From Parerythrobacter aestuarii (GTDB taxonomy: Bacteria > Pseudomonadota > Alphaproteobacteria > Sphingomonadales > Sphingomonadaceae): DNA of 64,000 nucleotides. Each line of letters starts with the position of its first letter. Position 1 is the stretch's first letter. Where the stretch lies: NCBI RefSeq assembly GCF_030140925.1, contig NZ_JARBWD010000001.1, positions 2,294,001 through 2,358,000 on the forward strand, in the 5' to 3' direction. Both the position numbers and the translations under genes were made by a program. This document shows, piece after piece, positions 44,484 to 53,565 of this stretch. Under the pieces are notes generated by a model. The model had not been told where the DNA came from. It saw only the letters and a program-made list of their open reading frames with translations, and did not search any database.

Positions 44484-47453
44484 TCAGCGACCCTGCACGG
44501 CCTGGCCTGCGCTAGGCAAGGCTGCACCGCCTTTTGCCAGCTCCTGTCCTTCGGGAATGATCGCCACGCGATAACCGGGTCGCACCGTCAAGTAACGCTG
44601 CGCGAGCGCCTGCATCGCCTCAGGTGTCGTCTGAGTATAGTCGTTGAGCAGGCTGCGCAGCACCAACACCCGGCGCGGATCATAGGTCGCGCCTTCCAGC
44701 TGGTACATCCAGAAACCGTTGCCAGTTGACGCCCGGGTCAACAGCTGCCGCAGCGGCTCTGTTACGCGGTCGAGTTCGTCCTGCGACGGCGGGTTCGTTG
44801 CCAGGTCGGCGGCAATCGCTTCCGCTTCCGTGAAGAAGGCTGGCACGACATCCGGGCTGACCTGCGCGAACGCCGTCATGGTTCCGCCCTGCTGCATGTC
44901 GAGCGGCCAGTCGGCGGTAACGAAGGGAGCGTAACTCGCCCCTGCTTTCTCGCGCAGGCTATCGAGCAGGCGGTTGCTGAATAACCGCGAGAGGATTTCG
45001 AGCTGGCGCGATTCGTGCACATTCTCGATCCCGCCACCAAGCGGCCACGAGATCACGGCGGCCGCCTGGTCCTGACCCCCGCGATGGGTCAGCACGGTCG
45101 GCTTGCCTGGATCGGGGAAGCTCGGCACCCGTGCCCGCACCGAGGCCGGAATTGGCTGGCGGGGCGGTAAGGCGCCGAAGGTCTTCTTCAACGCTTCCAC
45201 CGCCGCATTACGATCGAACTCGCCGTAAATCAGCACTTCGACCGGTCCTTGCCTGAGCAGCGGCTCCCACACCTTGCGGAAACCCTCTGGCGTGGTCCTG
45301 GCGATGGCTGCCGGATCGGGCGTGGCGAAGCGCGGATCCTCGTCCGACAGCAGGAAATCGAGGTCACGGGTGAGCAATCCACCGGGGCTGGTGGCATAGG
45401 ACTCGTAGGCAAGCCGAGATGCGGCCTGGGCGCGGATCACCGGGTTCGGATCCCACCGCGGCATCCCCAGCTTGGCCGCGAACAGGTAGAGCTGGTCGGC
45501 CAGATCCTCGCCGCGTGTCTGGGCGTCGAAGGTAAAGACCGTGTTTTCGATCCCGAAGTCGAACCCCAGTTTGCGCCCAGTCGCGATGCGATCGAGCTCT
45601 TCCTGCCCGAGGTTGCCCAGCCCGGCCCCGATCAGCGCCATCTGGCCAAGATGCGCATAGGGCGCATCCTCGGCCGAAAAACCCTGGTAGCCGCTGCCGA
45701 AGCGCACTTTCACGGCCACCCGGCCCGGTTCGGCATCGTTGGGCCAAAGCTGCACGCGTACGCCATTGCTCAGTTCGAGCTGCTCGATCCCGAGGATGCC
45801 GAGGGGGCCTTCAGCCACGACTTCGCCAGGAGCGCCAATGGCGGGCTGGTCTTCGAAATTGACGGTAGCGGCGGCCAGCCGGGCGCTGGCATCGGCCATG
45901 ACCGGTTGCAACAACGCCGTGCGCAAGGCCTGCGCGTCCGCTTCGCCGATGGCAGGGGTGATGTAGAAGGAACGGATCACATCGCCTTCGAACAACGCTT
46001 GCGTGCGGGCGAGGATTGCTGCGGGCGTCACCTTGTCGAGCATGCCATTGAAGATTTCCAGCACGGTGTCAGGCGCAGCCGTGGTCTCCCGAATATCGAT
46101 CGCTTCGATAAAGTTGTCGGCCAAACGCGAACCGGGTGCGACACCCTGTTCATCGACCAATTGCTTGAAAGCATCGCCATATTCGGCGATCTCGCGAGCA
46201 ATTTCTTCCTCGGTCGGGGGATTGTTCGAGGCATCGGCGATGACGCCCCGCACATCGGCGAGCGCGGCCTGCCAGTCTTCCGTGAGAGGCGCAAAACTGA
46301 CCAGGGTGGCATCAGTCGAGCGGCTGATATCTTCCTGTTCGACCTGAGCGTAGAGATAGCTGCCACCACCGCGTGCCCGCGCCTCCAGCCGGCGATTGAT
46401 CAGCGCCAGCGCCAGGCCGTCCATCAGCAGGCCCTCGTTGTACTCGACAGTGTCTACCACCGGACGCCACGGCCGCATGACGGCATAGGTGTAACTGCGT
46501 GGCAGGTCGGGCTCGATCAACACCGCCGTCTCTCCAACGGGCGGCAAGCCTGTGGCACCTTGGGGCGCGACCGGATCGCCGAAATCGGGTTCGACATCGC
46601 CCTTGCCTGCAACGCTCCAGTCGGTGAAATATGTCTCGATCAGGCGGGCCAGGTCTTCGGGATCGGCATCACCGGCGACAGCAATCACCGTTTTTTCCGG
46701 GCGATACCATCTACGGTGGAAATCGTTGAGCGCATCAGCCGTCGCGGCTCGAAGCGTCTCTTCGGTCCCGATCGGTGCCCGTTCGGCCAGCCTTTGTCCG
46801 GCAAACAGCGTCGCCCGGCGGGCGTCGTTGACACGTTCGAGCGCACCGCCCGTCTCGCGTTTTTCAGCCAGCACAATCGGCACCTCGGCAGCCACATTGC
46901 CCGGGGTGATGACAGGGTCGCGGACCATACCGGACAACAGCTTGAAAGTCTCGTCGAGCTTGCCGGCCGCTTCGGGCATGTCGAGCTGGTAGACCGTTGC
47001 AGTCGGCGTGGTCATGGCATTGGTGTCATTGCCAAAACTGGCCCCAAGTCGCTGCCACGTCGCAATTGCCTCGCCGGGGCCCATGTGCTTGCTCTGCCGG
47101 AAGAGCAGGTGCTCCAGCAAATGTGCGTAGCCCCGCTCTTCGTCGCGTTCGTGGAGCGATCCGGCGTCGATACGGATACGGATCGATACCTGCCCCGGGG
47201 GCACGCCATTGCGGCGCACGGCGTAGCGGAGCCCGTTCTCGAGGATGCCGAATTTCCACTCCCGATCGACAGGGACGTTGCTGCCTTCGTAGAGCCACGG
47301 GGTCTCGTCTTCGCCCTGCAACGATTGCGGGCGCACCTTCGGCGCAACCTCCGGCACATGCGCGGTTGTATCCTGAGCGGGAAGCGGACCGGCGAGCATG
47401 GCAAAGGGAAGCAGTAGCGCGAACCTGCGCGCTGCGCGGGGGATCTTGATCAT
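44484..47453 (-). CDS. M16-family zinc metallopeptidase, secreted, PqqL/pitrilysin-like
   Basis: The 989-residue protein starts with a signal peptide (RFALLLPFAMLAGPLPAQ). The inverted zinc motif HLLEH is at residues 111-115 (GYAHLLEHLLFRQSKHMG), and the distal Glu should lie in the NFIEAI/EEEIAREIAEYGD region typical of M16. The second half (about 540-960) repeats the fold without the zinc motif, as in two-domain periplasmic M16 enzymes. It lies divergent from the Nfu-type gene. Confidence 0.92.
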   Translation of the reverse strand: MIKIPRAARRFALLLPFAMLAGPLPAQDTTAHVPEVAPKVRPQSLQGEDETPWLYEGSNVPVDREWKFGILENGLRYAVRRNGVPPGQVSIRIRIDAGSLHERDEERGYAHLLEHLLFRQSKHMGPGEAIATWQRLGASFGNDTNAMTTPTATVYQLDMPEAAGKLDETFKLLSGMVRDPVITPGNVAAEVPIVLAEKRETGGALERVNDARRATLFAGQRLAERAPIGTEETLRAATADALNDFHRRWYRPEKTVIAVAGDADPEDLARLIETYFTDWSVAGKGDVEPDFGDPVAPQGATGLPPVGETAVLIEPDLPRSYTYAVMRPWRPVVDTVEYNEGLLMDGLALALINRRLEARARGGGSYLYAQVEQEDISRSTDATLVSFAPLTEDWQAALADVRGVIADASNNPPTEEEIAREIAEYGDAFKQLVDEQGVAPGSRLADNFIEAIDIRETTAAPDTVLEIFNGMLDKVTPAAILARTQALFEGDVIRSFYITPAIGEADAQALRTALLQPVMADASARLAAATVNFEDQPAIGAPGEVVAEGPLGILGIEQLELSNGVRVQLWPNDAEPGRVAVKVRFGSGYQGFSAEDAPYAHLGQMALIGAGLGNLGQEELDRIATGRKLGFDFGIENTVFTFDAQTRGEDLADQLYLFAAKLGMPRWDPNPVIRAQAASRLAYESYATSPGGLLTRDLDFLLSDEDPRFATPDPAAIARTTPEGFRKVWEPLLRQGPVEVLIYGEFDRNAAVEALKKTFGALPPRQPIPASVRARVPSFPDPGKPTVLTHRGGQDQAAAVISWPLGGGIENVHESRQLEILSRLFSNRLLDSLREKAGASYAPFVTADWPLDMQQGGTMTAFAQVSPDVVPAFFTEAEAIAADLATNPPSQDELDRVTEPLRQLLTRASTGNGFWMYQLEGATYDPRRVLVLRSLLNDYTQTTPEAMQALAQRYLTVRPGYRVAIIPEGQELAKGGAALPSAGQAVQGR

Positions 47454-47533
47454 GGTGCTGACTATAAAGGCCCAATCGGTGAAGGGACAGTGAATAGCTT
47501 GCCGGAAAGCAGCACGGACCCTACATTCCGCAG

Positions 47534-48112
47534 ATGTTCATCGAAACCGAAACCACGCCCAACCCTTCCACGCTCAAGTTCCTGCCCGGCCAGCAGGTTA
47601 TGCCGAGTGGCACCCGCGAATTCACCTCGCCGGAGGACGCCGAAGTGAGCCCGCTGGCCCAGGCTCTGTTCGACACAGGCGAAGTCACAAACGTCTTCTT
47701 CGGTGGCGATTTCGTGTCCGTTTCCAAGGCGCCAGGTGCAGACTGGCCCAGCCTGAAGGGCATGGTAGTCTCGATCCTGCTCGACCACTACGTCAGCCAG
47801 GCCCCGCTGTTTGTCGGCGGCGATGCCAGCGGCATTTCCGTACCCGCCGAAGAGGACATGCTGGTCGAGGAAAATCCCGAGGATGCCGAGATCGTCGCGC
47901 AAATTCATGAATTGCTGGAAACCCGTGTTCGCCCCGCCGTGGCGGGCGACGGCGGGGACATTGCCTATCGCGGGTTCAAGGACGGGATCGTCTACCTCAC
48001 GCTGCAAGGCGCCTGCTCGGGCTGCCCATCGTCCACCGCCACGCTCAAGCACGGGATCGAAGGCCTGCTGAAACATTACGTGCCCGAAGTCGTTGAAGTA
48101 CGAGCCGCCTGA
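47534..48112 (+). CDS. Nfu-type iron-sulfur cluster scaffold/carrier
   Basis: The 192-residue protein has an N-terminal Nfu_N domain (MFIETETTPNPSTLKFLPGQ; residues 1-90) and a C-terminal NifU domain (about 110-185) with the cluster-binding CxxC in CSGCPSS. Such proteins carry Fe-S clusters to target enzymes. This supports MiaB, a 4Fe-4S enzyme encoded 4.5 kb away, although no operon link exists. Confidence 0.95.
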   Translation: MFIETETTPNPSTLKFLPGQQVMPSGTREFTSPEDAEVSPLAQALFDTGEVTNVFFGGDFVSVSKAPGADWPSLKGMVVSILLDHYVSQAPLFVGGDASGISVPAEEDMLVEENPEDAEIVAQIHELLETRVRPAVAGDGGDIAYRGFKDGIVYLTLQGACSGCPSSTATLKHGIEGLLKHYVPEVVEVRAA

Positions 48113-48145
48113 CTTTCAACGACCAGACTTCAACCGGGGCACTTC

Positions 48146-48766
48146 ATGACCAAGCAATTCCACGACCACTCCCTGTCGGCTGACGCGCTCGACCAGCTTT
48201 TCAACGAAGCACGCAGCTATAATGACTGGCTCGACAAGCCGGTCAGCGACGAGCAAATCGCGGCCATCTATGACTTGCTGAAGATGGCCCCGACCAGCGC
48301 CAACATGCAACCGGTGCGGATTGTATGGGTCCGCTCGGAAGAAGCGAAGGAGAAGCTCGCCGCCTGCGCGATGGAGGGAAACAAGGCCAAGATCATGGCC
48401 GCGCCTGTCACTGCCATCATTGGTTATGACATCGATTTCCACGAGCACCTGCCATGGCTTTTCCCGCATACTGACGCCAAGAGCTGGTTCGATGGCGACG
48501 AGGAAGGGCGCAAGAGCGGAGCGTTCCGCAACTCCTCGTTGCAAGGCGCTTACCTGATGCTTGCCGCGCGGGCGCTCGGGCTCGATTGCGGGCCAATGTC
48601 GGGCTTTGACAATGACGCGGTCGACAAGGCCTTCTTCGCCGATGACGAGACGTTCGGACCGAAGGTGAAGAGCAATTTCATCTGCTCGATCGGCTATGGC
48701 GATCCGGAATCGATCTTCGACCGCAGCCCGCGCCCCGATTTCGAGCGCTTCAACACCCTCGCCTGA
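48146..48766 (+). CDS. Nitroreductase-family protein, malonic semialdehyde reductase (RutE)-like
   Basis: The 206-residue protein is an FMN-dependent nitroreductase-fold enzyme. It has [20 protein letters not shown] then [15 protein letters not shown], and the [13 protein letters not shown] motif typical of RutE/HadB-like enzymes that reduce malonic semialdehyde. No rut genes are nearby, so the substrate is not certain. It lies 33 bp after the Nfu gene and 12 bp before tsaB. Confidence 0.88.
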   Translation: MTKQFHDHSLSADALDQLFNEARSYNDWLDKPVSDEQIAAIYDLLKMAPTSANMQPVRIVWVRSEEAKEKLAACAMEGNKAKIMAAPVTAIIGYDIDFHEHLPWLFPHTDAKSWFDGDEEGRKSGAFRNSSLQGAYLMLAARALGLDCGPMSGFDNDAVDKAFFADDETFGPKVKSNFICSIGYGDPESIFDRSPRPDFERFNTLA

Positions 48767-48778
48767 CGTCGCTGCCCG

Positions 48779-49396
48779 ATGAAGACACTCGCCATCGACT
48801 GTTCGACCGAGGCCTGCTCGATCGCATTGTTCGACGGCAAGGCGCTCGTCGGGCATGATCACCGGATTCTCGGTCGCGGCCATGCCGAACAGCTGGTGCC
48901 GATGATCGCAGCTCTGCCTGCCAAGGGCCGGGCAAACTGTATCCTTGTCGCACTCGGCCCTGGCAGTTTCACCGGTATCCGTATCGGCATCGCTACCGCC
49001 CGCGCACTTGGCCTTGCATGGAAAGCTGAGGTGCTGGGCTATCCAACCCTCGCACTGGTCGCGGCCATCGCGCAGGAAGGCGCAGGCGCACAACCGATCG
49101 ATGTGGCGATGAACGGCGGGCACGGCGAATGGTTTGTCCAGCCGTTCGATGCTGCCGGTTTACCCGTTGCGGAGGTGCAATCCCTCACCCCTGAGGCCGC
49201 TGCCGGGTTCGCCCGGGCCGCGCTGGTCGTGGGCACCCAGGCCGAGGCGCTCGCGCAATTGCGTGGGACGGGACGGGGTATCACCCGGCATCCCGATGCG
49301 CGCCATGCTCTTCGTCTTTCCGGCAAACTTCTGACGGAGCAGGTCCAGCCAATCTACGGCCGGGCACCCGATGCCAGGCCGGCACTTGCACGATGA
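48779..49396 (+). CDS. tsaB: tRNA threonylcarbamoyladenosine biosynthesis protein TsaB
   Basis: TsaB is the inactive homologue and activator of TsaD in t6A formation on tRNA. The 205-residue protein has the ASKHA-fold start LAIDCSTEACSIALF, the GHAEQLVPMI region and GPGSFTGIRIGIATARALGL. Its stop overlaps the rimI start as ATGA. This tsaB-rimI order is normal in alphaproteobacteria. Confidence 0.95.
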   Translation: MKTLAIDCSTEACSIALFDGKALVGHDHRILGRGHAEQLVPMIAALPAKGRANCILVALGPGSFTGIRIGIATARALGLAWKAEVLGYPTLALVAAIAQEGAGAQPIDVAMNGGHGEWFVQPFDAAGLPVAEVQSLTPEAAAGFARAALVVGTQAEALAQLRGTGRGITRHPDARHALRLSGKLLTEQVQPIYGRAPDARPALAR

Positions 49397-49848
49397 TGGA
49401 TGATCTCGATCGCATCATGGCAGTAATGGAAAGTGCGTTCGACCCGCAATGGGGCGAAGCATGGACGCGCCGCCAGGTCGAAACCTCGCTGGTCCTGCCG
49501 ACCACCCACTATCGGCTCATAGCTGCAGATGGAAAAGCACCCGCAGAAGGCCAAAATGCTGCAGGATTTGCAATGACAAGGGCTGCCCCGGGCGAAGAAG
49601 AGCTGCTCCTGATTGCAGTACTCCCATCGCAACGGGGCAAAGGACTGGGTGGAAAATTGCTGGATATTCTGTCGCAAGACGCTCGCTCCAGAGGCGCAAG
49701 TAAAATTTTCCTAGAAATGCGCGAAAACAATCCAGCACAATCCCTTTACCATAAGTATGAATTTAACCAAATTGGTCGAAGGAAAGACTATTATACAACA
49801 AGTGATGGCAGTCGCATGGACGCCCTAACCTTTGTAAAAACTCTATAA
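49393..49848 (+). CDS. rimI: Ribosomal-protein S18 alanine N-acetyltransferase-like
   Basis: The 151-residue GNAT protein has the acetyl-CoA loop LPSQRGKGLGGKLL and the downstream LEMRENNPAQSLYHKYEF strand-helix pattern of RimI. RimI acetylates the N-terminus of S18; many alphaproteobacterial homologues are named by position. The first half is GC-rich like tsaB, but from about 49,600 to the stop codon use turns AT-rich, and this continues into the mucR upstream region. It starts in an ATGA overlap with tsaB. Confidence 0.9.
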   Translation: MMDDLDRIMAVMESAFDPQWGEAWTRRQVETSLVLPTTHYRLIAADGKAPAEGQNAAGFAMTRAAPGEEELLLIAVLPSQRGKGLGGKLLDILSQDARSRGASKIFLEMRENNPAQSLYHKYEFNQIGRRKDYYTTSDGSRMDALTFVKTL

Positions 49849-49995
49849 TTCATCCATTACCGATACAATTCCGGAATTTTCGCTCGATTTATCGACATGT
49901 GACTATTGAAAAACATGCAAATGTGGAGCATGGGCGTAGGTGGGTCGCACGGCAAAAGCCGAACCTAAATCGATCGCAATGAAGTTGAGGAAAAT

Positions 49996-50436
49996 ATGGA
50001 AGAGTTCGACACCGACATGTCGGAGACGTTGATTACATTGACGTCCGACATCGTAGCCGCGCACGTCAGCAATAATAATGTAGAAGTCTCTGACGTGCCT
50101 GCCCTTATCACCAGCGTCTATGGCGCGCTTGCCGGCCTCGGCCAGGATGAAGAACCCGAAGAAGTTCGCCCTGACCCCGCCGTTTCGGTCCGTTCTTCGG
50201 TCAAGAAGGATCACATCGTTTGCCTCGATTGCGGCAAGAAGATGAAGATGCTCAAGCGTCACCTGATGACCGAGCACGGCCTGTCGATCGACGACTATCG
50301 CGCGCGCTGGAACCTTGGCGCCGACTACCCGATGGTTGCGCCCGATTACGCCGAAACACGCCGCGACCTGGCCAAGAAGATCGGCCTCGGCCGGAAGCCG
50401 GGCCAGAAGCGCGGTCGCCGGAAGAAAGCGGCTTAA
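49996..50436 (+). CDS. MucR/Ros-family zinc-finger transcriptional regulator
   Basis: The 146-residue protein has a Ros-type zinc finger with Cys76, Cys79, His89 and His94 (CLDCGKKMKMLKRHLMTEHG), an N-terminal oligomerisation region, and a basic C-terminus (GRKPGQKRGRRKKAA). MucR proteins are H-NS-like repressors of exopolysaccharide, motility and virulence genes in alphaproteobacteria. It has an AT-rich upstream region, a GAGGAAA ribosome-binding site and its own terminator, so it is an independent unit between rimI and fur. Confidence 0.95.
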   Translation: MEEFDTDMSETLITLTSDIVAAHVSNNNVEVSDVPALITSVYGALAGLGQDEEPEEVRPDPAVSVRSSVKKDHIVCLDCGKKMKMLKRHLMTEHGLSIDDYRARWNLGADYPMVAPDYAETRRDLAKKIGLGRKPGQKRGRRKKAA

Positions 50437-50482
50437 TCTGTTAATTCGATAAGAGTGGCCGCAAGCGGTCGCTTGAGTGCAG

Positions 50483-50518
50483 CGCCCCGTGCCTCTAAGG
50501 CCACGGGGCGTTTCATTT
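50483..50518 (+). terminator. Rho-independent terminator downstream of the mucR-type gene
   Basis: CGCCCCGTG (50483-50491) pairs with CACGGGGCG (50502-50510), followed by TTTCATTTG, 46 bp after the stop codon. Confidence 0.8.
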
Positions 50519-50586
50519 GTTGCCGCATGTTTGCGGCGCTGCATTTTCCGGCCGCATGATACCGGCCTGACCTTCGGAGACTGGGC

Positions 50587-51009
50587 TTGCCCGAACGGAT
50601 CGACCTCGAACAGCTGTGCGCGGACAAGGGGCTGCGCATCACCGAACAGCGCAAGGTGATCGCGCGGGTGCTGTCCGACAGCGACGATCACCCCGATGTC
50701 GAGCTGTTGCACCAGCGCGCCAGCGCGATCGACCCCAAGATCTCGATCGCCACGGTCTATCGCACCGTGCGCCTGTTCGAAGAGGCCGGTATCCTCGACC
50801 GCCACGATTTCGGTGATGGGCGCGCGCGCTATGAGCCCGCACCGGAGGCGCATCACGACCACCTGATTGACGTTGAAACCGGCAAAGTCGTCGAATTCGT
50901 CGATCCCGAGTTGGAAGCGCTGCAAAAGCAGATCGCCGAGAAGCTCGGCTACCGGCTGGTCGATCACCGCATGGAACTCTACGGCGTGCGGATCGGCCGT
51001 GACGACTAG
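50587..51009 (+). CDS. fur: Ferric uptake regulator family protein
   Basis: The 140-residue protein starts at TTG (50587) with GGAGA upstream; no ATG fits. It has the Fur winged HTH (LRITEQRKVIARVL, ISIATVYRTVRLFEEAGIL), and the metal-binding HHDHLIDVETGKVVEF. The structural-zinc CxxC pairs are absent, which is common in alphaproteobacterial Fur/Irr relatives, so true Fur versus another family member cannot be settled. It overlaps the acyltransferase gene by 11 bp. Confidence 0.92.
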   Translation: MPERIDLEQLCADKGLRITEQRKVIARVLSDSDDHPDVELLHQRASAIDPKISIATVYRTVRLFEEAGILDRHDFGDGRARYEPAPEAHHDHLIDVETGKVVEFVDPELEALQKQIAEKLGYRLVDHRMELYGVRIGRDD

Positions 51010-51895
51010 GACGGCGCATATCGCCGATCCGGATTCCAAGGAATGGAAGCTGCGGCAGGCTGCGTCGACCGGTGAAAGCACACCGCTGAGCTGGGCGGGA
51101 TGGTTTCGCGTCATCGTTCGCACCTTCATGATTTTCCTGGCGCTGCTGGTGTTCGTGCCGCTGCATTATCTCTATCGCATCTTCGCCTATGGTTCGCCTT
51201 TCCCGATGTGGTTCCTGGGCGTCACCGGCTGGATCGTCGGTGCCCGCGTGGTCCGGTACGGTACGCCGCTCAGGCGCGACGTGTTCTTCATCGCCAACCA
51301 TGTCAGCTGGATCGATATCCTGACCATCGCCGGAGCCAGCGGCACGGCATTTGTCGCCAAGGCCGAACTGGCCGACGCGCCGCTGGTCGGTTGGCTGTGC
51401 CGCCTCAACCGCACGGTCTTCGTCAAGCGCGAGAACCGGCTTGGCGTCGCCGACCAGATCAACCAGCTGCGCGAAGCACTGATGGACAATTGGTCGGTCA
51501 CGGTCTTCCCCGAAGGCACCACCACCGATGGGCATTCGCTGTTGCCGTTCAAGAGCTCGATGCTGAGCGTGCTGGAACCGCCCCCACCCGGCGTGCTCGT
51601 GCAGCCAGTGGTGCTCGACTACGGCGAGGTCGCCGAATGGATCGGCTGGGTCGGCGACGAGAGCGGGGTCAACAATTTCAAGCGCGTGCTGAGCCGCAAG
51701 GGCAGCTTCCGCCTGGGCATGCACTTCCTCGAGCCCTTCAGCCCTGGCGAGTTTCGCGGCCGCAAGGCCATCGCCGCCAAGGCCCGCGAGGAGATCGAGG
51801 AGCGGCTGGAGCAATGCCTCGGCCATCCTGTGCGCCCGTTCAAGCACGACGTCCTGCCGATCCGCTACAGCGCCCCCGCGGTACCGATCGAATAG
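50999..51895 (+). CDS. 1-acylglycerol-3-phosphate acyltransferase-like (PlsC family)
   Basis: The GTG at 50999 overlaps fur by 11 bp and gives 298 residues; longer upstream frames lie within fur. One membrane segment spans about residues 38-58. The acyltransferase motifs are NHVSWID (HxxxxD), VFVKRENRL and FPEGTTTDG. PlsC-type enzymes make phosphatidic acid. The fur-plsC-miaB order is the normal alphaproteobacterial one. Confidence 0.92.
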   Translation: MTTRTAHIADPDSKEWKLRQAASTGESTPLSWAGWFRVIVRTFMIFLALLVFVPLHYLYRIFAYGSPFPMWFLGVTGWIVGARVVRYGTPLRRDVFFIANHVSWIDILTIAGASGTAFVAKAELADAPLVGWLCRLNRTVFVKRENRLGVADQINQLREALMDNWSVTVFPEGTTTDGHSLLPFKSSMLSVLEPPPPGVLVQPVVLDYGEVAEWIGWVGDESGVNNFKRVLSRKGSFRLGMHFLEPFSPGEFRGRKAIAAKAREEIEERLEQCLGHPVRPFKHDVLPIRYSAPAVPIE

Positions 51896-51907
51896 CGTGC
51901 AGAATGT

Positions 51908-51931
51908 GAGTCCCAGCGCAGGCTGGGACCT
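51908..51931. repeat. Solo end of the fold-back repeat (GTCCCAGC-GCAG-GCTGGGAC)
   Basis: GTCCCAGC (51910-51917) and GCTGGGAC (51922-51929) form a perfect 8-bp stem, matching one end of the fold-back family. It lies just after the acyltransferase gene and may serve as a terminator stem. Confidence 0.5.
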
Positions 51932-52027
51932 CGTTCAGGTAAAGTGCTATGGGTATCGGACAGTCGGCAGGAGGTCGCTGCCTTCGCAGGGATTCACAAA
52001 AGGTTTCAAAACATCCGGCCGTCCCGC

Positions 52028-52033
52028 TATAGG
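52028..52033 (+). promoter_or_regulatory. Candidate -10 element (TATAGG) directly upstream of miaB
   Basis: TATAGG ends 9 bp before the miaB ATG, and no Shine-Dalgarno sequence separates them. The -35 candidate TTCAAA, 17 bp upstream, is weak. If used, the mRNA would be nearly leaderless. Confidence 0.35.
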
Positions 52034-52042
52034 CGCGCCTTC

Positions 52043-53386
52043 ATGAAACCGACCACTTCCCCCAAGACCTACAGGGTCAAGAGCTTCGGCTGCCAGATGA
52101 ACGTCTATGACGGCGAGCGCATGGCCGAGCTGCTGGCGACACGCGGCATTGCACCTGCGCCAGAGGGCGAGGATGCGGACCTGGTCGTGCTCAATACCTG
52201 TCACATCCGCGAGAAGGCGGCGGAGAAGGTCTATTCCGATATCGGCCGGCTGGTGAAGGCGGGCGATGAAGCCGGCAAATCGCCGCTGATCGCGGTCGCC
52301 GGCTGCGTGGCGCAGGCCGAGGGCGAGGAAATCATGGCGCGCGCACCTGCGGTCTCCATGGTGGTCGGCCCGCAGGCCTATCACCGGCTGCCCGGCATGA
52401 TCGACGATGCAGTCGCAGGCAAACGCGGGGTCGATACCGCCATGCCCGCCGACGCCAAATTTGCCGCCCTGCCCAGCCGCCGCAAATCGCCTCCAGCTGC
52501 GTTCCTGACAATCCAGGAAGGGTGCGACAAGTTCTGCACCTATTGCGTCGTTCCCTACACACGCGGAGCGGAAATATCGCGGCCCTACATTGCCTTGGTC
52601 GAAGAGGCGAAGAGGCTGGTCGAAGCGGGCGCGAAGGAAATCACGCTGCTGGGCCAGAATGTCAGCGCCTGGACCGGCGAAGATGACAAGGGCCGCAAGC
52701 TCGGCATGGCGGGCCTGATCCGCGAACTGGCCAAAGACCCGGATCTCAAGCGCATCCGCTATACCACCAGCCACCCCGCCGACATGGATGACGAGCTGAT
52801 CGCCACCCATGGCGAGGTCGACAAGCTGATGCCCTATCTCCACCTGCCGGTGCAGAGCGGCAATGACCGCGTGCTCAAGGCCATGAACCGCAGCCATACC
52901 GCAGAGAGCTATCTGCGGCTGCTGGAGCGTTTCCGCGCTGCGCGGCCCGACCTCGCACTGTCAGGCGACTTCATCGTCGGCTTCCCCGGCGAGACCGAGG
53001 CGGAATTCGAAGACACGCTCAAGATCGTCGACGAAGTCCGCTATGCGCAGGCCTACAGCTTCAAATACTCACCCCGCCCCGGCACCCCCGCTGCGACGAT
53101 GGACGGGCAAGTGTCCAAAGAGGTGATGGATGAGCGCCTCCAACGCCTGCAAGCCTCGCTCAACCGCGACCAGGCGGCGTTCAACGCGGCCAGCGTTGGC
53201 AAGACCTGCGATGTCCTGGTCGAACGCAAGGGCAAGCACCCCGGGCAATGGCTCGGCAAGTCACCCTGGCTGCAAAGCGTATGGTTCGAAGGCGATGTCG
53301 GGATCGGCGACCTGGTGCAGGTCGAGCTAGTCGAGGCAGGGCCGAATTCGCTGGCGGGACGGTTGCTGGTCCCAGCGACCGTCTGA
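52043..53386 (+). CDS. miaB: tRNA-2-methylthio-N6-dimethylallyladenosine synthase
   Basis: MiaB adds the methylthio group to i6A37 in tRNAs. The ATG at 52043 gives 447 residues. The UPF0004 domain carries three cysteines (SFGCQMN, NTCHIRE, AGCVAQ), the radical SAM site is CDKFCTYC, LPVQSGNDRVLKAMNR is typical of the family, and a TRAM domain forms the last 65 residues. The Fe-S clusters may be supplied by Nfu proteins. Confidence 0.97.
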   Translation: MKPTTSPKTYRVKSFGCQMNVYDGERMAELLATRGIAPAPEGEDADLVVLNTCHIREKAAEKVYSDIGRLVKAGDEAGKSPLIAVAGCVAQAEGEEIMARAPAVSMVVGPQAYHRLPGMIDDAVAGKRGVDTAMPADAKFAALPSRRKSPPAAFLTIQEGCDKFCTYCVVPYTRGAEISRPYIALVEEAKRLVEAGAKEITLLGQNVSAWTGEDDKGRKLGMAGLIRELAKDPDLKRIRYTTSHPADMDDELIATHGEVDKLMPYLHLPVQSGNDRVLKAMNRSHTAESYLRLLERFRAARPDLALSGDFIVGFPGETEAEFEDTLKIVDEVRYAQAYSFKYSPRPGTPAATMDGQVSKEVMDERLQRLQASLNRDQAAFNAASVGKTCDVLVERKGKHPGQWLGKSPWLQSVWFEGDVGIGDLVQVELVEAGPNSLAGRLLVPATV

Positions 53387-53409
53387 CCACTCATCCGGTT
53401 CCCTCTCTT

Positions 53410-53430
53410 CGTCATCCCGGCAAAGGGGGA
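53410..53430. repeat. Degenerate solo end of the fold-back repeat
   Basis: CGTCATCCCGGCAAAGGGGG matches the left end of copy 1 but the inverted arm is decayed. It lies between miaB and phoH. Confidence 0.35.
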
Positions 53431-53565
53431 CTGAGGTTGCGCCGATGCGACAAAGCGACACCCCTATGACTTTCCCCAGCCCCGTTTGCACCCGCAACTT
53501 GCGCTCCGCCCGCATCGGCGTAAGTTTCGACTCGCACAACGCGAAAGGACCGCTTTCAAGCACCC

